Origin: Megachile rotundata
Lineage: Eukaryota; Arthropoda; Insecta; Hymenoptera; Megachilidae
NCBI RefSeq assembly: GCF_050947335.1
Contig: NW_027473813.1
Location: forward strand, 1 to 64,000
DNA: 64,000 nucleotides
Reading direction: 5' to 3'
Both the position numbers and the translations under genes were made by a program. This document shows, piece by piece, positions 30,048 through 46,978 of this stretch. Under the pieces are notes generated by a model. It was not told the DNA's origin and did no database searches. It saw only the letters and a program-made list of their open reading frames with translations. Each line of letters opens with the position of its first letter. Position 1 is the first letter of the stretch.

Positions 30048-31126
30048 CAGCAGAACGACAATTACTATACTTATTACACTCACTATTATCAATCTAACTC
30101 ATATTATTAACCATATTATGCGGATATGATCGATAGAACGACAATTACAATACTCACTACTCTTATTATTATCAATCTAACTCATATTATTAGCCATATT
30201 ATGCTTATATGATCGATAGAACGACAATTACTATACTCATTACTCTTATTATTATCAATCTAACTCATATTATTAGCCGTATTATGCTTATATGATCGAC
30301 AGAACGACAATCACTATACTTAGTACTCTTATTATTATCAATCTAACTCATATTATTAGCCATATTATGATTATGTGATCGATAGAACGACAATTACTAT
30401 ACTTATTACACTCACTATTATCAATCTAACTCATATTATTAACCATATTATGCAGATATGATCGATAGCACGACATTTACTATACTTATTACTCTTATTA
30501 TTATCAAACTAACTCATATTATTAGCCATATTATGCTTATATGATCGATAGAACGACAATTACTATACCCATTACTCTTATTATTATCAATCTAACTCAT
30601 ATTATTAGTCATATTATGCTTATATGATCAAAAGGACGACAATTACTATACTTATTACTCTTATTATTATCAATCTAACTCATATTATTAGCCATATTAT
30701 GCTTATATGATCAGCAGAACGACAATTACTATACTTATTACACTCACTATTATCAATCTAACTCATATTATTAACCATATTATGCGGATATGGTCGATAG
30801 AACGACAATTACTATACTCACTACTCTTATTATTATCAATCTAACTCATATTATTAGCCATATTATGCTTATATGATCGATAGGAGGACAATCACTATAC
30901 TTATTATTCTTATTTTTATCAACCTAACTCATATTATTAGCCATATTATGCTTAAATGATCGATAAAACGACAATTACTATACTAATTAGTCTTATTATT
31001 ATCAATCTAACTCATATTATTAGCCATATTATGCTTAAATGATCGATAGAACGACAATTACTATACTCACTACTCTTATTATTATCAATCTAACTCATAT
31101 TATTAGCCATATTATGCTTATATGAT

Positions 31127-33284
31127 CGATAGAACGACAATTACTATACTTATTACTCTTATTATTATCAATCTAACTCAAATTATTAGCCATATTATGC
31201 TTATATGATCGATAGGAGGACAATCACTATACTTATTATTCTTATTTTTATCAACCTAACTCATATTATTAGCCATATTATGCTTAAATGATCGATGGAA
31301 CGACAATTACTATACTAATTAGTCTTATTATTATAAATCTAACTCATACTATTAGCCATATTATACTTGTGTGATCGAAAGAACGATAATTACTATACCT
31401 ATTACGCTTACTATTATCAATCTAACTCATATTATTAGCCATATTGTGCTTATGTGATCGATAGAACGACAATTACTATACTTATTACTCTCATTATTAT
31501 CAACCTAACTCATATTATTAGCCATATTATGCTTATATGACCGAGAGATCCACAATTACTATACTCATTACTCTTATTATTATCAATCTAACTAATACTA
31601 TTAGTCATATTATGCTTATATTATCGATAGAACGACAATTACTATACTCATTACTCTTATTATTATCAATCTAACTCATATTATTAGCCATATTATGCTT
31701 AAATGATCGATAGAACGACAATTACTATACTTATTAGTCTTATTATTATCAATCTAACTCATATTATTAGCCATATTATGCTAATATGATCGATAGAACG
31801 ACAATGACTATACTTATTACTCTTATTATTATAAATCTAACTCATATTATTAGACATATAATGCTTATATGATCGATAGAACGACAATTACTATACTTAT
31901 TACTCTTATTATTATCAATCTAACTCATATTATTAGCCATATTATGCTTATATGATCGACAGAACGACAATTACTATACTTATTACACTCACTATTATCA
32001 ATCTAACTCATATTATTAACCATATTATGCAGATATGGTCGATAGAACGACAATTACTATACTCATTACTCTTATTATTATCAATCTAACTAATATTATT
32101 AACCATATTATGCAAATATGATCGATAGAACGACAATTACTATACTCATTACTCTTATTATTATCAATCTAACTCATATGATTAGCCATATTATGCTTAT
32201 ATGATCGATAGGACGACAATTACTATACTTATTACTCTTATTATTATCAATCTAACTCATATTATTAGCCATATTATGCTTATATGATCAGCAGAACGAC
32301 AATTACTATACTTATTACACTCACTATTATCAATCTAACTCATATTATTAACCATATTATGCAGATATGATCGATGGAACGACAATTACTATACTTATTA
32401 GTCTTATTATTATCAATCTAACTCATATTATTGGCCATATTATGCTTATATGATCGATAGGACGACAATTACTATACTTATTACTCTTATTATTATCAAT
32501 CTAACTCATATTATTAGCCATATTATGCTTATATGATCAGCAGAACGACAATTACTATACTTCTTACACTCACTATTATCAATCTTACTCATATTATTAA
32601 CCATATTATGCAGATATGATCGATAGAATGACAATTACTATACTCACTACTCTTATTATTATCAATCTAACTCATATTATTAGCCATATTATGCTTATAT
32701 GATCGATAGAACGACAATTACTATACTTATTACTCTTATTATTATCAATCTAACTCAAATTATTAGCCATATTATGCTTATATGGTCGATAGGAGGACCA
32801 TCACTATACTTATTATTCTTATTTTTATCAACCTAACTCATATTATTAGCCATATTATGCTTAAATGATCGATAGAACGACAATTACTATACTAATTAGT
32901 CTTATTATTATAAATCTAACTCATACTATTAGCCATATTATACTTATGTGATCGAAAGAACGATAATTACTATACCTATTACGCTTACTATTATCAATCT
33001 AACTCATATTATTAGTCATATTATGCTTATGTGATCGATAGAACGACAATTACTATACTTATTACTCTCATTATTATCAACCTAACTCATATTATTAGCC
33101 ATATTATGCTTATATGACCGAGAGATCCACAATTACTATACTCATTACTCTTATTATTATCAATCTAACTCATATTATTAGTCATATTATGCTTATATTA
33201 TCGATAGAACGACAATTACTATACTCATTACTCCTATTATTATCAATCTAACTCATATTATTAGCCATATTATGCTTATATGAT
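31127..33284. repeat. 26-monomer segment (copy 2 of 25399-27556)
   Basis: It follows 25399-27556 class by class. Small differences include acttgtgtgatcg near 31367, a ggtcgatag head at about 32038 and ggaggaccatcac near 32795. The following monomer (33285-33367) is a hybrid: a cagcag head with cacactcac, then the tail ctacctcatattattagcc of another class. That marks an exchange point just before the 81-monomer unit. Confidence 0.84.
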
Positions 33285-36200
33285 CAGCAGAACGACAATT
33301 ACTATACTTATTACACTCACTATTATCAATCTACCTCATATTATTAGCCATATTATGCTTATATGATCGATAGAACGACAATTACTATACTCATTACTCT
33401 TATTATTATCAATCTAACTCATATTATTAGCCATATTGTGCTTATATGACCGAGAGATCCACAATTACTATACTCATTACTCTTATTATTATCAATCTAA
33501 CTCATATTATTAGCCAAATTATGCTTATATGATCGACAGAACGACAATTACTATACTTATTACTCTTATTATTATCAATCTAACTCATATTATTAGCCAT
33601 ATTATGCTAATATGATCGATAGAACAACAATTACTATACTAATTAGTCTTATTATTATCAATCTAACTCATACTATTAGCCATATTATACTTATGTGATC
33701 GAAAGAACGATAATTACTATACTTATTACACTCACTATTATCAATCTAGCTCATATTATTAACCATATTATGCAGATATGATCGATAGAACGACAATTAC
33801 TATACTCATTACTCTTATTATTATCAATCTAACTAATATTATTAACCATATTATGCAAATATGATCGATAGAACGACAATTACTATACTCATTACTCTTA
33901 TTATTATCAATCTAACTCATATGATTAGCCATATTATGCTTATATGATCGATAGGACGACAATTACTATACTTATTACTCTTATTATTATCAATCTAACT
34001 CATATTATTAGCCATATTATGCTTATATGATCAGCAGAACGACAATTACTATACTTATTACACTCACTATTATCAATCTAACTCATATTATTAACCATAT
34101 TATGCAGATATGATCGATGGAACGACAATTACTATACTTATTAGTCTTATTATTATCAATCTAACTCATATTATTAGCCATATTATGCTTATATGATCGA
34201 TAGGACGACAATTACTATACTTATTACTCTTATTATTATCAATCTAACTCATATTATTAGCCATATTATGCTTATATGATCAGCAGAACGACAATTACTA
34301 TACTTCTTACACTCACTATTATCAATCTTACTCATATTATTAACCATATTATGCAGATATGATCGATAGAATGACAATTACTATACTCACTACTCTTATT
34401 ATTATCAATCTAACTCATATTATTAGCCATATTATGCTTATATGATCGATAGAACGACAATTACTATACTTATTACTCTTATTATTATCAATCTAACTCA
34501 AATTATTAGCCATATTATGCTTATATGGTCGATAGGAGGACAATCACTATACTTATTATTCTTATTTTTATCAACCTAACTCATATTATTAGCCATATTA
34601 TGCTTAAATGATCGATAGAACGACAATTATTATACTAATTAGTCTTATTATTATAAATCTAACTCATACTATTAGCCATATTATACTTATGTGATCGAAA
34701 GAACGATAATTACTATACCTATTACGCTTACTATTATCAATCTAACTCATATTATTAGTCATATTATGCTTATGTGATCGATAGAACGACAATTACTATA
34801 CTTATTACTCTCATTATTATCAACCTAACTCATATTATTAGCCATATTATGCTTATATGACCGAGAGATCCACAATTACTATACTCATTACTCTTATTAT
34901 TATCAATCTAACTCATATTATTAGTCATATTATGCTTATATTATCGATAGAACGACAATTACTATACTCATTACTCCTATTATTATCAATCTAACTCATA
35001 TTATTAGCCATATTATGCTTATATGATCGACAGAACGACAATTACTATACTTATTACACTCACTATTATCAATCTAACTCATTTTATTAACCATATTATG
35101 CAGATATGATCGATAGAACGACAATTACTATACTCATTAGTCTTATTATTATCAATCTAACTAATATTATTAACCATATTATGCAAATATGATCGATAGA
35201 ACGACAATTACTATACTCATTACTCTTATTTTTATCAATCTAACTCATATGATTAGCCATATTATGCTTATATGATCGATAGGACGACAATTACTATAAT
35301 TATTACTCTTATTATTATCAATCTAACTCATATTATTAGCCATATTATGCTTATATGATCAGCAGAACGACAATTACTATACTTATTACACTCACTATTA
35401 TCAATCTAACTCATATTATTAACCATATTATGCAGATATGATCGATGGAACGACAATTACTATACTTATTACTCTTATTATTATCAACCTAACTCATATT
35501 ATTAGCCATATTGTGCTTATCTGACCGAGACATCCACAATTACTATACTCATTACTCTTATTATTATCAATCTAACTCATATTATTAGCCATATTATGCT
35601 TATATGATCGATAGAACGACAATTACTATACTTATTACTCTTATTATTATCAATCTAACTCATATTATTCGCCATATTATGCTTATATGATCGATAGAAC
35701 GACAATTACTATACTCACTATTCTTATTATTATCAATCTACCTCATATTATTAGCCATATTATGCTTATATGATCGATAGAACGACAATTACTATACTCA
35801 TTACTCTTATTATTATCAATCTAACTCATATTATTAGCCATATTGTGCTTATATGACCGAGAGATCCACAATTACTATACTCATTACTCTTATTATTATC
35901 AATCTAACTCATATTATTAGCCAAATTATGCTTATATGATCGACAGAACGACAATTACTATACTTATTACTCTTATTATTATCAATCTAACTCATATTAT
36001 TAGCCATATTATGCTTATATGATCGATAGAACGACAATTACTATACTCATTACTCTTATTATTATCAATCTAACTCGTATTATTAGCCATATTATGCTTA
36101 TATGATCGACAGAACGACAATTACTATTCTTCTTACACTCACTGTTATCAATCTAACTCATATTATTAGCCATATTGTGCTCATACGATCGACACAACGA

Positions 36201-37766
36201 CAATTACTATACTTATTACTCTTACTAGTATCAATCTAACTCATATTATTAGTCACATTATGCTTATATGATCGATAGAACGACAATTACTATACTCACT
36301 ACTCTTATTATTATCAATCTAACTCATATTATTAGCCATATTATGCTTATATGATCGATAGGACGACAATTACTATACTTATTACTCTTATTATTATCAA
36401 TCTAACTCATATTATTAGCCATATTATGCTTATATGATCGATAGGAGGACAATCTCTATACTTATTATTCTTATTTTTATCAACCTAACTCATATTATTA
36501 GCCATATTATGCTTAAATGATCGATAGAACGACAATTACTATACTAATTAGTCTTATTATTATAAATCTCACTCATACTATTAGCCATATTATACTTATG
36601 TGATCGAAAGAACGATAATTACTATACTTATTACTCTTATTATTATCAATCTAACTCATATTATTCGCCATATTATGCTTATATGATCGATAGAACGACA
36701 ATTACTATACTCACTATTCTTATTATTATCAATCTACCTCATATTATTAGCCATATTATGCTTATATGATCGATAGAACGACAATTACTATACTCATTAC
36801 TCTTATTATTATCAATCTAACTCATATTATTAGCCATATTGTGCTTATATGACCGAGAGATCCACAATTACTATACTCATTACTCTTATTATTATCAATC
36901 TAACTCATATTATTAGCCAAATTATGCTTATATGATCGACAGAACGACAATTACTATACTTATTACTCTTATTATTATCAATCTAACTCATATTATTAGC
37001 CATATTATGCTTATATGATCGATAGAACGACAATTACTATACTCATTACTCTTATTATTATCAATCTAACTCGTTTTATTAGCCATATTATGCTTATATG
37101 ATCGACAGAACGACAATTACTATTCTTCTTACACTCACTGTTATCAATCTAACTCATATTATTAGCCATATTGTGCTCATACGATCGACACAACGACAAT
37201 TACTATACTTATTACTCTTACTAGTATCAATCTAACTCATATTATTAGTCACATTATGCTTATATGATCGATAGAACGACAATTACTATACTCACTACTC
37301 TTATTATTATCAATCTAACTCATATTATTAGCCATATTATGCTTATATGATCGATAGGACGACAATTACTATACTTATTACTCTTATTATTATCAATCTA
37401 ACTCATATTATTAGCCATATTATGCTTATATGATCGATAGGAGGACAATCTCTATACTTATTATTCTTATTTTTATCAACCTAACTCATATTATTAGCCA
37501 TATTATGCTTAAATGATCGATAGAACGACAATTACTATACTAATTAGTCTTATTATTATAAATCTCACTGATACTATTAGCCATATTATACTTATGTGAT
37601 CGAAAGAACGATAATTACTATACCTATTACGCTTATTATTATAAATCTAACTCATATTATTAGCCATATTATGCTTATATGATCGATAGAACGACAATTA
37701 CTATACTCACTACTCTTATTATTATCAATCTAACTCATATGATTAGCCGTATTATGCTTATATGAT

Positions 37767-37850
37767 CGACAGAACGACAATCACCTATACTTACTACTCT
37801 TATTATTATCAATCTAACTCATATTATTAGCCATATTATGCTTATATGAT
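37767..37850. repeat. 84-bp monomer, shared insertion (copy in the first 81-mer)
   Basis: It carries the same aatcacctatac insertion as 29964. It is the only monomer in 33368-40091 that departs from 83 bp in net length. Confidence 0.92.
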
Positions 37851-39676
37851 CAGCAGAACGACAATTACTATACTTATTACACTCACTATTATCAATCTAA
37901 CTCATATTATTAACCATATTATGCGGATATGATCGATAGAACGACAATTACAATACTCACTGCTCTTATTATTATCAATCTAACTCATATTATTAGCCAT
38001 ATTATGCTTAAATGATCGATAGAACGACAATTACTATACTTATTAGTCTTATTATTATCAATCTAACTCATATTATTAGCCATATTATGCTAATATGATC
38101 GATAGAACGACAATGACTATACTTATTACTCTTATTATTATAAATCTAACTCATATTATTAGACATATAATGCTTATATGATCGATAGAACGACAATTAC
38201 TATACTTATTACTCTTATTATTATCAATCTAACTCATATTATTAGCCATATTATGCTTATATGATCGACAGAACGACAATTACTATACTTATTACACTCA
38301 CTATTATCAATCTAACTCATATTATTAACCATATTATGCAGATATGGTCGATAGAACGACAATTACTATACTCATTACTCTTATTATTATCAATCTAACT
38401 AATATTATTAACCATATTATGCAAATACGATCGATAGAACGACAATTACTATACTTATTACTCTTATTATTATAAATCTAACTCATATTATTAGACATAT
38501 AATGCTTATATGATCGATAGAACGACAATTACTATACTTATTACTCTTATTATTATCAATCTAACTCATATTATTAGCCATATTATGCTTATATGATCGA
38601 CAGAACGACAATTACTATACTTATTACACTCACTATTATCAATCTAACTCATATTATTAACCATATTATGCAGATATGGTCGATAGAACGACAATTACTA
38701 TACTCATTACTCTTATTATTATCAATCTAACTCATATTATTAGCCATATTATGCTTATATGATCGATAGGACGACAATTACTATACTTATTACTCTTATT
38801 ATTATCAATCTAACTCATATTATTAGCCATATTATGCTTATATGATCAGCAGAACGACAATTACTATACTTCTTACACTCACTATTATCAATCTTACTCA
38901 TATTATTAACCATATTATGCAGATATGATCGATAGAATGACAATTACTATACTCACTACTCTTATTATTATCAATCTAACTCATATTATTAGCCATATTA
39001 TGCTTATATGATCGATAGAACGACAATTACTATACTTATTACTCTTATTATTATCAATCTAACTCAAATTATTAGCCATATTATGCTTATATGGTCGATA
39101 GGAGGACAATCACTATACTTATTATTCTTATTTTTATCAACCTAACTCATATTATTAGCCATATTATGCTTAAATGATCGATAGAACGACAATTACTATA
39201 CTAATTAGTCTTATTATTATAAATCTAACTCATACTATTAGCCATATTATACTTATGTGATCGAAAGAACGATAATTACTATACCTATTACGCTTACTAT
39301 TATCAATCTAACTCATATTATTAGTCATATTATGCTTATGTGATCGATAGAACGACAATTACTATACTTATTACTCTCATTATTATCAACCTAACTCATA
39401 TTATTAGCCATATTATGCTTATATGACCGAGAGATCCACAATTACTATACTCATTACTCTTATTATTATCAATCTAACTCATATTATTAGTCATATTATG
39501 CTTATATTATCGATAGAACGACAATTACTATACTCATTACTCCTATTATTATCAATCTAACTCATATTATTAGCCATATTATGCTTATATGATCGACAGA
39601 ACGACAATTACTATACTTATTACACTCACTATTATCAATCTAACTCATATTATTAACCATATTATGCAGATATGAT

Positions 39677-39759
39677 CGATAGAACGACAATTACTATACT
39701 CATTAGTTTATTTATTATCAATCTAACTAATATTATTAACCATATTATGCAAATATGAT
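39677..39759. repeat. Monomer with a compensated local change
   Basis: It reads cattagtttatttattatc where its 81-mer partner at 46400 reads cattagtcttattattatc. The change equals loss of a c plus gain of a t a few bases on, or three substitutions. The net length stays 83 bp. Confidence 0.8.
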
Positions 39760-42700
39760 CGATAGAACGACAATTACTATACCCATTACTCTTATTTTTA
39801 TGAATCTAACTCATATGATTAGCCATATTATGCTTATATGATCGATAGGACGACAATTACTATAATTATTACTCTTATTATTATCAATCTAACTCATATT
39901 ATTAGCCATATTATGCTTATATGATCAGCAGAACGACAATTACTATACTTCTTACACTCACTATTATCAATCTTACTCATATTATTAACCATATTATGCA
40001 GATATGATCGATAGAATGACAATTACTATACTCACTACTCTTATTATTATCAATCTAACTCATATTATTAGCCATATTATGCTTATATGATCGATAGAAC
40101 GACAATTACTATACTCATTACTCTTATTATTATCAATCTAACTCATATTATTAGCCATATTGTGCTTATATGACCGAGAGATCCACAATTACTATACTCA
40201 TTACTCTTATTATTATCAATCTAACTCATATTATTAGCCAAATTATGCTTATATGATCGACAGAACGACAATTACTATACTTATTACTCTTATTATTATC
40301 AATCTAACTCATATTATTAGCCATATTATGCTAATATGATCGATAGAACGACAATTACTATACTAATTAGTCTTATTATTATCAATCTAACTCATACTAT
40401 TAGCCATATTATACTTATGTGATCGAAAGAACGATAATTACTATACTTATTACACTCACTATTATCAATCTAGCTCATATTATTAACCATATTATGCAGA
40501 TATGATCGATAGAACGACAATTACTATACTCATTACTCTTATTATTATCAATCTAACTAATATTATTAACCATATTATGCAAATATGATCGATAGAACGA
40601 CAATTACTATACTCATTACTCTTATTATTATCAATCTAACTCATATGATTAGCCATATTATGCTTATATGATCGATAGGACGACAATTACTATACTTATT
40701 ACTCTTATTATTATCAATCTAACTCATATTATTAGCCATATTATGCTTATATGATCAGCAGAACGACAATTACTATACTTATTACACTCACTATTATCAA
40801 TCTAACTCATATTATTAACCATATTATGCAGATATGATCGATGGAACGACAATTACTATACTTATTAGTCTTATTATTATCAATCTAACTCATATTATTA
40901 GCCATATTATGCTTATATGATCGATAGGACGACAATTACTATACTTATTACTCTTATTATTATCAATCTAACTCATATTATTAGCCATATTATGCTTATA
41001 TGATCAGCAGAACGACAATTACTATACTTCTTACACTCACTATTATCAATCTTACTCATATTATTAACCATATTATGCAGATATGATCGATAGAATGACA
41101 ATTACTATACTCACTACTCTTATTATTATCAATCTAACTCATATTATTAGCCATATTATGCTTATATGATCGATAGAACGACAATTACTATACTTATTAC
41201 TCTTATTATTATCAATCTAACTCAAATTATTAGCCATATTATGCTTATATGGTCGATAGGAGGACAATCACTATACTTATTATTCTTATTTTTATCAACC
41301 TAACTCATATTATTAGCCATATTATGCTTAAATGATCGATAGAACGACAATTATTATACTAATTAGTCTTATTATTATAAATCTAACTCATACTATTAGC
41401 CATATTATACTTATGTGATCGAAAGAACGATAATTACTATACCTATTACGCTTACTATTATCAATCTAACTCATATTATTAGTCATATTATGCTTATGTG
41501 ATCGATAGAACGACAATTACTATACTTATTACTCTCATTATTATCAACCTAACTCATATTATTAGCCATATTATGCTTATATGACCGAGAGATCCACAAT
41601 TACTATACTCATTACTCTTATTATTATCAATCTAACTCATATTATTAGTCATATTATGCTTATATTATCGATAGAACGACAATTACTATACTCATTACTC
41701 CTATTATTATCAATCTAACTCATATTATTAGCCATATTATGCTTATATGATCGACAGAACGACAATTACTATACTTATTACACTCACTATTATCAATCTA
41801 ACTCATTTTATTAACCATATTATGCAGATATGATCGATAGAACGACAATTACTATACTCATTAGTCTTATTATTATCAATCTAACTAATATTATTAACCA
41901 TATTATGCAAATATGATCGATAGAACGACAATTACTATACTCATTACTCTTATTTTTATCAATCTAACTCATATGATTAGCCATATTATGCTTATATGAT
42001 CGATAGGACGACAATTACTATAATTATTACTCTTATTATTATCAATCTAACTCATATTATTAGCCATATTATGCTTATATGATCAGCAGAACGACAATTA
42101 CTATACTTATTACACTCACTATTATCAATCTAACTCATATTATTAACCATATTATGCAGATATGATCGATGGAACGACAATTACTATACTTATTACTCTT
42201 ATTATTATCAACCTAACTCATATTATTAGCCATATTGTGCTTATCTGACCGAGACATCCACAATTACTATACTCATTACTCTTATTATTATCAATCTAAC
42301 TCATATTATTAGCCATATTATGCTTATATGATCGATAGAACGACAATTACTATACTTATTACTCTTATTATTATCAATCTAACTCATATTATTCGCCATA
42401 TTATGCTTATATGATCGATAGAACGACAATTACTATACTCACTATTCTTATTATTATCAATCTACCTCATATTATTAGCCATATTATGCTTATATGATCG
42501 ATAGAACGACAATTACTATACTCATTACTCTTATTATTATCAATCTAACTCATATTATTAGCCATATTGTGCTTATATGACCGAGAGATCCACAATTACT
42601 ATACTCATTACTCTTATTATTATCAATCTAACTCATATTATTAGCCAAATTATGCTTATATGATCGACAGAACGACAATTACTATACTTATTACTCTTAT

Positions 42701-44490
42701 TATTATCAATCTAACTCATATTATTAGCCATATTATGCTTATATGATCGATAGAACGACAATTACTATACTCATTACTCTTATTATTATCAATCTAACTC
42801 GTATTATTAGCCATATTATGCTTATATGATCGACAGAACGACAATTACTATTCTTCTTACACTCACTGTTATCAATCTAACTCATATTATTAGCCATATT
42901 GTGCTCATACGATCGACACAACGACAATTACTATACTTATTACTCTTACTAGTATCAATCTAACTCATATTATTAGTCACATTATGCTTATATGATCGAT
43001 AGAACGACAATTACTATACTCACTACTCTTATTATTATCAATCTAACTCATATTATTAGCCATATTATGCTTATATGATCGATAGGACGACAATTACTAT
43101 ACTTATTACTCTTATTATTATCAATCTAACTCATATTATTAGCCATATTATGCTTATATGATCGATAGGAGGACAATCTCTATACTTATTATTCTTATTT
43201 TTATCAACCTAACTCATATTATTAGCCATATTATGCTTAAATGATCGATAGAACGACAATTACTATACTAATTAGTCTTATTATTATAAATCTCACTCAT
43301 ACTATTAGCCATATTATACTTATGTGATCGAAAGAACGATAATTACTATACTTATTACTCTTATTATTATCAATCTAACTCATATTATTCGCCATATTAT
43401 GCTTATATGATCGATAGAACGACAATTACTATACTCACTATTCTTATTATTATCAATCTACCTCATATTATTAGCCATATTATGCTTATATGATCGATAG
43501 AACGACAATTACTATACTCATTACTCTTATTATTATCAATCTAACTCATATTATTAGCCATATTGTGCTTATATGACCGAGAGATCCACAATTACTATAC
43601 TCATTACTCTTATTATTATCAATCTAACTCATATTATTAGCCAAATTATGCTTATATGATCGACAGAACGACAATTACTATACTTATTACTCTTATTATT
43701 ATCAATCTAACTCATATTATTAGCCATATTATGCTTATATGATCGATAGAACGACAATTACTATACTCATTACTCTTATTATTATCAATCTAACTCGTTT
43801 TATTAGCCATATTATGCTTATATGATCGACAGAACGACAATTACTATTCTTCTTACACTCACTGTTATCAATCTAACTCATATTATTAGCCATATTGTGC
43901 TCATACGATCGACACAACGACAATTACTATACTTATTACTCTTACTAGTATCAATCTAACTCATATTATTAGTCACATTATGCTTATATGATCGATAGAA
44001 CGACAATTACTATACTCACTACTCTTATTATTATCAATCTAACTCATATTATTAGCCATATTATGCTTATATGATCGATAGGACGACAATTACTATACTT
44101 ATTACTCTTATTATTATCAATCTAACTCATATTATTAGCCATATTATGCTTATATGATCGATAGGAGGACAATCTCTATACTTATTATTCTTATTTTTAT
44201 CAACCTAACTCATATTATTAGCCATATTATGCTTAAATGATCGATAGAACGACAATTACTATACTAATTAGTCTTATTATTATAAATCTCACTGATACTA
44301 TTAGCCATATTATACTTATGTGATCGAAAGAACGATAATTACTATACCTATTACGCTTATTATTATAAATCTAACTCATATTATTAGCCATATTATGCTT
44401 ATATGATCGATAGAACGACAATTACTATACTCACTACTCTTATTATTATCAATCTAACTCATATGATTAGCCGTATTATGCTTATATGAT

Positions 44491-44574
44491 CGACAGAACG
44501 ACAATCACCTATACTTACTACTCTTATTATTATCAATCTAACTCATATTATTAGCCATATTATGCTTATATGAT
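44491..44574. repeat. 84-bp monomer, shared insertion (second 81-mer)
   Basis: Same aatcacctatac insertion as 29964 and 37767, displaced 6,724 bp from 37767. Confidence 0.92.
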
Positions 44575-45487
44575 CAGCAGAACGACAATTACTATACTTA
44601 TTACACTCACTATTATCAATCTAACTCATATTATTAACCATATTATGCGGATATGATCGATAGAACGACAATTACAATACTCACTGCTCTTATTATTATC
44701 AATCTAACTCATATTATTAGCCATATTATGCTTAAATGATCGATAGAACGACAATTACTATACTTATTAGTCTTATTATTATCAATCTAACTCATATTAT
44801 TAGCCATATTATGCTAATATGATCGATAGAACGACAATGACTATACTTATTACTCTTATTATTATAAATCTAACTCATATTATTAGACATATAATGCTTA
44901 TATGATCGATAGAACGACAATTACTATACTTATTACTCTTATTATTATCAATCTAACTCATATTATTAGCCATATTATGCTTATATGATCGACAGAACGA
45001 CAATTACTATACTTATTACACTCACTATTATCAATCTAACTCATATTATTAACCATATTATGCAGATATGGTCGATAGAACGACAATTACTATACTCATT
45101 ACTCTTATTATTATCAATCTAACTAATATTATTAACCATATTATGCAAATATGATCGATAGAACGACAATTACTATACTTATTACTCTTATTATTATAAA
45201 TCTAACTCATATTATTAGACATATAATGCTTATATGATCGATAGAACGACAATTACTATACTTATTACTCTTATTATTATCAATCTAACTCATATTATTA
45301 GCCATATTATGCTTATATGATCGACAGAACGACAATTACTATACTTATTACACTCACTATTATCAATCTAACTCATATTATTAACCATATTATGCAGATA
45401 TGGTCGATAGAACGACAATTACTATACTCATTACTCTTATTATTATCAATCTAACTCATATTATTAGCCATATTATGCTTATATGAT

Positions 45488-45569
45488 CGATAGACGACAA
45501 TTACTATACTTATTACTCTTATTATTATCAATCTAACTCATATTATTAGCCATATTATGCTTATATGAT
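45488..45569. repeat. 82-bp monomer, private one-base deletion
   Basis: It reads cgatagacgac where its partners (38762, 51625) read cgataggacgac, so one g of a gg pair is missing. No other copy shares it. It is either a very recent mutation or a consensus error in a two-base run. Confidence 0.88.
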
Positions 45570-46648
45570 CAGCAGAACGACAATTACTATACTTCTTACA
45601 CTCACTATTATCAATCTTACTCATATTATTAACCATATTATGCAGATATGATCGATAGAATGACAATTACTATACTCACTACTCTTATTATTATCAATCT
45701 AACTCATATTATTAGCCATATTATGCTTATATGATCGATAGAACGACAATTACTATACTTATTACTCTTATTATTATCAATCTAACTCAAATTATTAGCC
45801 ATATTATGCTTATATGGTCGATAGGAGGACAATCACTATACTTATTATTCTTATTTTTATCAACCTAACTCATATTATTAGCCATATTATGCTTAAATGA
45901 TCGATAGAACGACAATTACTATACTAATTAGTCTTATTATTATAAATCTAACTCATACTATTAGCCATATTATACTTATGTGATCGAAAGAACGATAATT
46001 ACTATACCTATTACGCTTACTATTATCAATCTAACTCATATTATTAGTCATATTATGCTTATGTGATCGATAGAACGACAATTACTATACTTATTACTCT
46101 CATTATTATCAACCTAACTCATATTATTAGCCATATTATGCTTATATGACCGAGAGATCCACAATTACTATACTCATTACTCTTATTATTATCAATCTAA
46201 CTCATATTATTAGTCATATTATGCTTATATTATCGATAGAACGACAATTACTATACTCATTACTCCTATTATTATCAATCTAACTCATATTATTAGCCAT
46301 ATTATGCTTATATGATCGACAGAACGACAATTACTATACTTATTACACTCACTATTATCAATCTAACTCATATTATTAACCATATTATGCAGATATGATC
46401 GATAGAACGACAATTACTATACTCATTAGTCTTATTATTATCAATCTAACTAATATTATTAACCATATTATGCAAATATGATCGATAGAACGACAATTAC
46501 TATACCCATTACTCTTATTTTTATCAATCTAACTCATATGATTAGCCATATTATGCTTATATGATCGATAGGACGACAATTACTATAATTATTACTCTTA
46601 TTATTATCAATCTAACTCATATTATTAGCCATATTATGCTTATATGAT

Positions 46649-46730
46649 CAGCAGAACGACAATTACTATACTTCTTACACTCACTATTATCAATCTACTC
46701 ATATTATTAACCATATTATGCAGATATGAT
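46649..46730. repeat. 82-bp monomer, private one-base deletion
   Basis: It reads caatctactc where partners at 39925 and 41005 read caatcttactc. One t of a tt pair is absent, in this copy only. Confidence 0.88.
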
Positions 46731-46896
46731 CGATAGAATGACAATTACTATACTCACTACTCTTATTATTATCAATCTAACTCATATTATTAGCCATATT
46801 ATGCTTATATGATCGATAGAACGACAATTACTATACTTATTACTCTTATTATTATCAATCTAACTCAAATTATTAGCCATATTATGCTTATATGGT

Positions 46897-46978
46897 CGAT
46901 AGGAGGACAATCACTATACTTATTATTCTTATTTTTATCACCTAACTCATATTATTAGCCATATTATGCTTAAATGAT
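46897..46978. repeat. 82-bp monomer, private one-base deletion
   Basis: It reads tatcacctaac where partners read tatcaacctaac. One a of an aa pair is absent, in this copy only. Confidence 0.88.

Larger units (their letters stand above)
27557..31126. repeat. Intermediate satellite block, 43 monomers
   Basis: 3,570 bp, that is 43 monomers plus one base. It holds the first ctgaccgagacatcc monomer (28055), two cgacacaacg monomers (28719, 29383), the first length-variant monomer (29964), a cgatagcacgacattt monomer (30463) and a gatcaaaagg monomer (30629). Part of it (from 28055) is the forerunner of the sequence near 35526 in the later 81-mer unit. Confidence 0.8.
33368..40091. repeat. 81-monomer higher-order repeat, copy 1 (6,724 bp)
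   Basis: It is followed directly by a near-identical second copy at 40092-46813. Marker positions displaced by 6,724 bp are ctgaccgagacatcc (35526, 42250), cgacacaacg (36190, 37186 and 42914, 43910), the inserted-base monomer (37767, 44491), ttattcgcc tails and taactcgtttt. Differences I noticed are few: agaacaac at 33622, atacgatcg near 38428, gtttatttatt near 39705 and tatgaatc near 39800. The monomers on either side of the unit differ in class, so the ends lie at or very near 33368 and 40091. Confidence 0.92.
40092..46813. repeat. 81-monomer higher-order repeat, copy 2 (6,722 bp)
   Basis: Same class order as 33368-40091. It has the shared insertion at 44491 and two private one-base losses at 45488 and 46649, which account exactly for its length. 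After 46813 the sequence follows the unit again, but from about 41171 rather than from its beginning. The array thus continues with a 68-monomer offset. The right part of this copy is also the left part of the 74-monomer unit 42748-48887. Confidence 0.92.
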